Assembly (NCBI RefSeq): GCF_018138145.1
Contig: NZ_CP073104.1
Span: forward strand, 496,001 to 560,000
DNA length: 64,000 bases
Direction of reading: 5' to 3'
Origin: Pseudomonas sp. SCA2728.1_7
GTDB lineage: Bacteria > Pseudomonadota > Gammaproteobacteria > Pseudomonadales > Pseudomonadaceae
The stretch's first letter is position 1; every line of letters begins with the position of its first letter. Both the position numbers and the translations under genes were made by a program. Shown here one piece after another: positions 61,408-64,000 of this stretch. Under the pieces are notes generated by a model. That model made no database searches and was not told where the DNA came from. It saw only the letters and a list, made by a program, of their open reading frames with translations.

Positions 61408-63804
61408 TTAACGGCGCGCATCGATGACGGATGGAATCTTTCCGCTGTGTTTGTTTCTGCTGAACTGCTGGGGCTCGCAGATTTGCGCCTCTACCGTGAG
61501 CAGTCTGCTGCGCAGCAAAGTGGCCAGCGTCGCGTAACTTTGCACTCGGTCGAGAATGTCGGCGGGGTTGCCAGGGCTGCGAATCAGCATTCGTTCCAGG
61601 CCATCGGGTGCTTGATCGAGGTGCAACTGAAACGCGGTTTGCAGGTGCCGTGCGAGTTCGTTCAGGCAGATGAAGTCGCTGCCGATACGCAGCAATCTGC
61701 CGTGCCGTTGCAGCAGCTCGAAGCGTGGCGAACTCAGCCCGCACGGGCAGTCGCCAGGTCGCCAGCGACCGGTGTCGCCGACGTCATAACGCTGGACCTG
61801 CTGACCCTCGCGAGCTTTCGAGGTGAACAGCAACCGGCCGACTTCATCACCGACGACAGGCACGTCCTGCTCCATTGCGACGATTTCCAGATGCTGGATG
61901 TCGTCCATCAGGTGAAACACACCATCAGCGGTTGCCGCGCAGGCGTGCCCGAACGGCCCCGCATCGACGCTGCCATACACTGCCGAGCGGATGCTGGCGA
62001 CGCCGCAGCGCTGCAGTAGCTCGCGACACTCATCACTGATGTGTTCACCGCCGAGAAAGACTTTTTCAATGCCGCCGTAACGGCTCAGACGTAGCTGTTC
62101 GTTGAGGAACAATCGATGCAGGGTGCTGGGCATGCCGATCAGCACGGTGACGCGCTGCTCGATGATCACTTGAGCAATGTCGCTATAGTCATCGTCGGCG
62201 GGTGCGCCCATGGGCAGGTGAGTTGCGCCCAACAGTTCCAGTACTTTGGCGAAACTGAAGAAGCCGCCGTACAGGCTGCCACTGAAGAACAGGTTCATGA
62301 CCTTGTCGCGACCCGGATCGAGTCCTGCCGCAAACAGACCATCGGCGGCGGCGCGCATCTGGCGTTGAAAGTCGCGGTAGCTGAACCCCGCTAGCGCCGG
62401 TGTGCCGCTGCTGCCGCCAGAGCGGAAAAACAGTTGTGCGGCCGCTGTCGTCGGCCGCGCGATAAACGCCGCTTTGTCGGTGATCGGCAGGCCCGACAGC
62501 GACGGCGCGCGAGGCGGCCGGTCGAGGGTCATATGGCTAGGCAAATGCGTTGGCGCGATGCTGACCGAGACACGTCGGCTCAGGCGTTGCAGTGCGTAAA
62601 CGCCGTCGTGAGGTTCGCCGTCGTAGCCGTCATGAATGGCATTGACGGGCGTAATGCGGCTGACGCCCGCGGCAATCAGCGTGCGCGACAGTTCAGCGAT
62701 CTGCGGTTCGGCACACACCAGTGCACAACTCTGCAATACGTTGCGCCAGGGCAGCAGCGTCTGGGCCAGACGCGCGCGTGGCAGGGGCTTGAGCAGCAGC
62801 GTGCGAAACAGTGGCGAGGGCGCGAGCACTTGGTCATGGCGCCAGACAACTCGCCAGCCCGGCGCGCTCCAGACGTGCGCCGTCACAGCAGAAAAGCTCT
62901 GGGCCAGGCGCGTCATCAAGGTATGGGTGGTGATCTCGCTGGCTTCCTGGACCGTTGGGGTCAGCGCCGGCCATTGCCCGGCACGGCGCTCGAACGCCGT
63001 GGCCAACGCTGAGCCGATTTCGTGCAGCACGGCCGGTTCGTCGCTGTCGACCAGTAACCATTGCGGGCTGGAACAGGCCTGCTGATCCAGTCGGCAAACC
63101 TCATCGGCTATCGCCTCCAGCGTTTGCGGCGTGGCAGCGTCCGGCGTCAGGTAGGCAAAACTGACGCGGTGGCCCCAATCGATCCAGCGGCATCCGGGCG
63201 GCAACTGTTGGCGGATGGCTTGCAGCGCGGCTTCGCCACCCCACGCCGATACGCCATTGGCCATTTTGCACAAGCGGCCGATTTGCGCGGTCGCCACCGG
63301 CAGCACGGCCACGTAATGGTGCAGTTGACCACTGGGGTCGCATTGCACCAACGCATGCAGCAGACGTGCAGTCAGACCTTGGTCGCTGCGGCTGGGGCGT
63401 AGCCAGTTGATGTTGCCGGCCAAGAGGCTTTCGATCATCGCGCAGCAGGCCAGCAATGGCGCGTTGGCCGGTGTCACGTGGACCACCAGACCCAAGGGGC
63501 TCCAGCGCTCGAAACGCGATTGCCGACAATCGAAGCGGCGCAGGGAATCGGCATGATCACCCAGCTCGCGTTCAAGTTTGTTTTGCAGGGCGTGAGGCTG
63601 ACAGAAATCGATCAGGGCCTGGCGTTGTTCGTCATCCAGCGGCAATTCGACGCTGTGCAGTTGCTGCGCAAGGTTTGCCGCGGCGGTCAGCACAGTGGCG
63701 CGCTGCAGCGGTGTGCTCAGGTGTTGCGCTAAGGTCTGATGCAGCAGCGTCAGTGCGGTGTCGAGATCGAAGTCCGCGTGCAGTTCTCCGTTGATCAGGT
63801 ACAT
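61408..63804 (-). CDS. LuxC-type acyl reductase fused to a PaaK/LuxE-like ligase
   Basis: A 798-residue two-domain enzyme. Residues 1-about 420 resemble LuxC, a fatty acyl-CoA or acyl-protein reductase: SPLGLVVHVTPANAPLL at 102-118, GHRVSFAYL at 211-219 and the Cys nucleophile C244 in QQACSSPQWL. Residues about 435-798 resemble PaaK/LuxE: ATP loop RSGGSSGTPALAGFSY (461-476), AVYGSVDAGPFG and RYDVGDTGRW. The pair could activate an acid and reduce it to an aldehyde. The start MYLINGEL follows the previous stop in TGATATG. LuxC and LuxE are normally separate proteins. Confidence 0.85.
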   Translation of the reverse strand: MYLINGELHADFDLDTALTLLHQTLAQHLSTPLQRATVLTAAANLAQQLHSVELPLDDEQRQALIDFCQPHALQNKLERELGDHADSLRRFDCRQSRFERWSPLGLVVHVTPANAPLLACCAMIESLLAGNINWLRPSRSDQGLTARLLHALVQCDPSGQLHHYVAVLPVATAQIGRLCKMANGVSAWGGEAALQAIRQQLPPGCRWIDWGHRVSFAYLTPDAATPQTLEAIADEVCRLDQQACSSPQWLLVDSDEPAVLHEIGSALATAFERRAGQWPALTPTVQEASEITTHTLMTRLAQSFSAVTAHVWSAPGWRVVWRHDQVLAPSPLFRTLLLKPLPRARLAQTLLPWRNVLQSCALVCAEPQIAELSRTLIAAGVSRITPVNAIHDGYDGEPHDGVYALQRLSRRVSVSIAPTHLPSHMTLDRPPRAPSLSGLPITDKAAFIARPTTAAAQLFFRSGGSSGTPALAGFSYRDFQRQMRAAADGLFAAGLDPGRDKVMNLFFSGSLYGGFFSFAKVLELLGATHLPMGAPADDDYSDIAQVIIEQRVTVLIGMPSTLHRLFLNEQLRLSRYGGIEKVFLGGEHISDECRELLQRCGVASIRSAVYGSVDAGPFGHACAATADGVFHLMDDIQHLEIVAMEQDVPVVGDEVGRLLFTSKAREGQQVQRYDVGDTGRWRPGDCPCGLSSPRFELLQRHGRLLRIGSDFICLNELARHLQTAFQLHLDQAPDGLERMLIRSPGNPADILDRVQSYATLATLLRSRLLTVEAQICEPQQFSRNKHSGKIPSVIDARR

Positions 63805-63805
63805 A

Positions 63806-64000
63806 TCAGTGCTTCCCCAATAATTCAGATGCCGCCATCGCGCAGCTTCTGCCGACGGTAGTGCCCGCGCGGCCATGCAGTTCGAACCAGTCACTGGCCA
63901 GACCGCAGCCGCAACTCGAGCCGGGATACAGCGTCGCCAGGTCGCTCATCACCACCGCGTGCGCCGGGCTGGATGAAATGTAAGGCGAGACAAAACCCAG
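63806..64000 (-). CDS. C-terminal fragment of an adenylate-forming-type enzyme (runs off window)
   Basis: The last 64 codons of a gene that enters from the right. The fragment reads LGFVSPYISSSPAHAVVMSD, then YPGSSCGCGLASDWFELHGR and ends ELLGKH. The CGCGL...ELHGRAG part aligns by eye with CPCGLSSPRFELLQRHGR of the following ligase domain, so a PaaK/LuxE relative is likely. It overlaps the start region of the LuxC fusion by TGATATG coupling, so it belongs to the same operon. Confidence 0.55.
   Translation of the reverse strand: MGFVSPYISSSPAHAVVMSDLATLYPGSSCGCGLASDWFELHGRAGTTVGRSCAMAASELLGKH

Overview
The window looks like chromosome of a Pseudomonas of the fluorescens group. The basis is the GC-rich coding style, a MuxABC-OpmB type RND pump, the glgA-treZ-malQ-treY-DUF2934-glgX and glgE-treS-glgB gene sets arranged much as in P. 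aeruginosa, Pseudomonas-type small proteins (DUF6124, DUF934) and about a dozen REP/REPIN palindromes. No rRNA, tRNA, transposase, phage gene or CRISPR array was seen. Family names come from recognising the protein sequences; no database search was run.

Layout. 1-8.7 kb: the 3' part of a sulfite/nitrite reductase with its DUF934 partner, an unknown membrane protein, a DUF3313 lipoprotein, a J-domain-like/DUF3829 pair, a DUF6124 gene behind a long structured leader, and a YciI protein. 9-18.8 kb: tpx and the muxA-muxB-muxC-opmB efflux operon. 19-26.8 kb: an MHYT-GGDEF-EAL protein, an SDR, a MocR regulator, a solitary ccoG, an MgtC protein and small ORFs. 27-52.2 kb: a large alpha-glucan/trehalose locus in two blocks, glgE-treS/maltokinase-glgB on + and glgA-treZ-malQ-treY-DUF2934-glgX on -. 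Between the blocks lie an autotransporter-like barrel, an EEP hydrolase and a tightly overlapping set of acyl-CoA dehydrogenase, PIG-L deacetylase, NodS-like methyltransferase and GT2 genes, plus a second PIG-L. 52.8-59 kb: a D-2-hydroxyacid dehydrogenase, a secreted hydrolase, YqaA/DUF411, a chemoreceptor and an unknown 175-residue protein. 59.1 kb to the right edge: an incomplete operon with a LuxC-type acyl reductase fused to a PaaK/LuxE-like ligase, a free PaaK-like ligase and a GNAT.

How the parts work together. The locus can make alpha-glucan (GlgA; or TreS-maltokinase-GlgE through maltose-1-phosphate), branch and debranch it (GlgB, GlgX, MalQ) and release trehalose from it (TreY, TreZ). 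An AlgU/sigma22-like promoter sits before glgE, which fits osmotic or envelope stress control. The two least explained systems are the acyl-CoA dehydrogenase/PIG-L/NodS-like/GT2 set translationally coupled behind glgX, with a diverged second PIG-L that has lost the usual catalytic-base Asp, and the LuxC-PaaK cluster at the right edge. At DNA level there are three repeat layers: REPINs in two architectures, two larger composite elements with shared termini but opposite internal orientation, and a structured leader before the DUF6124 gene.
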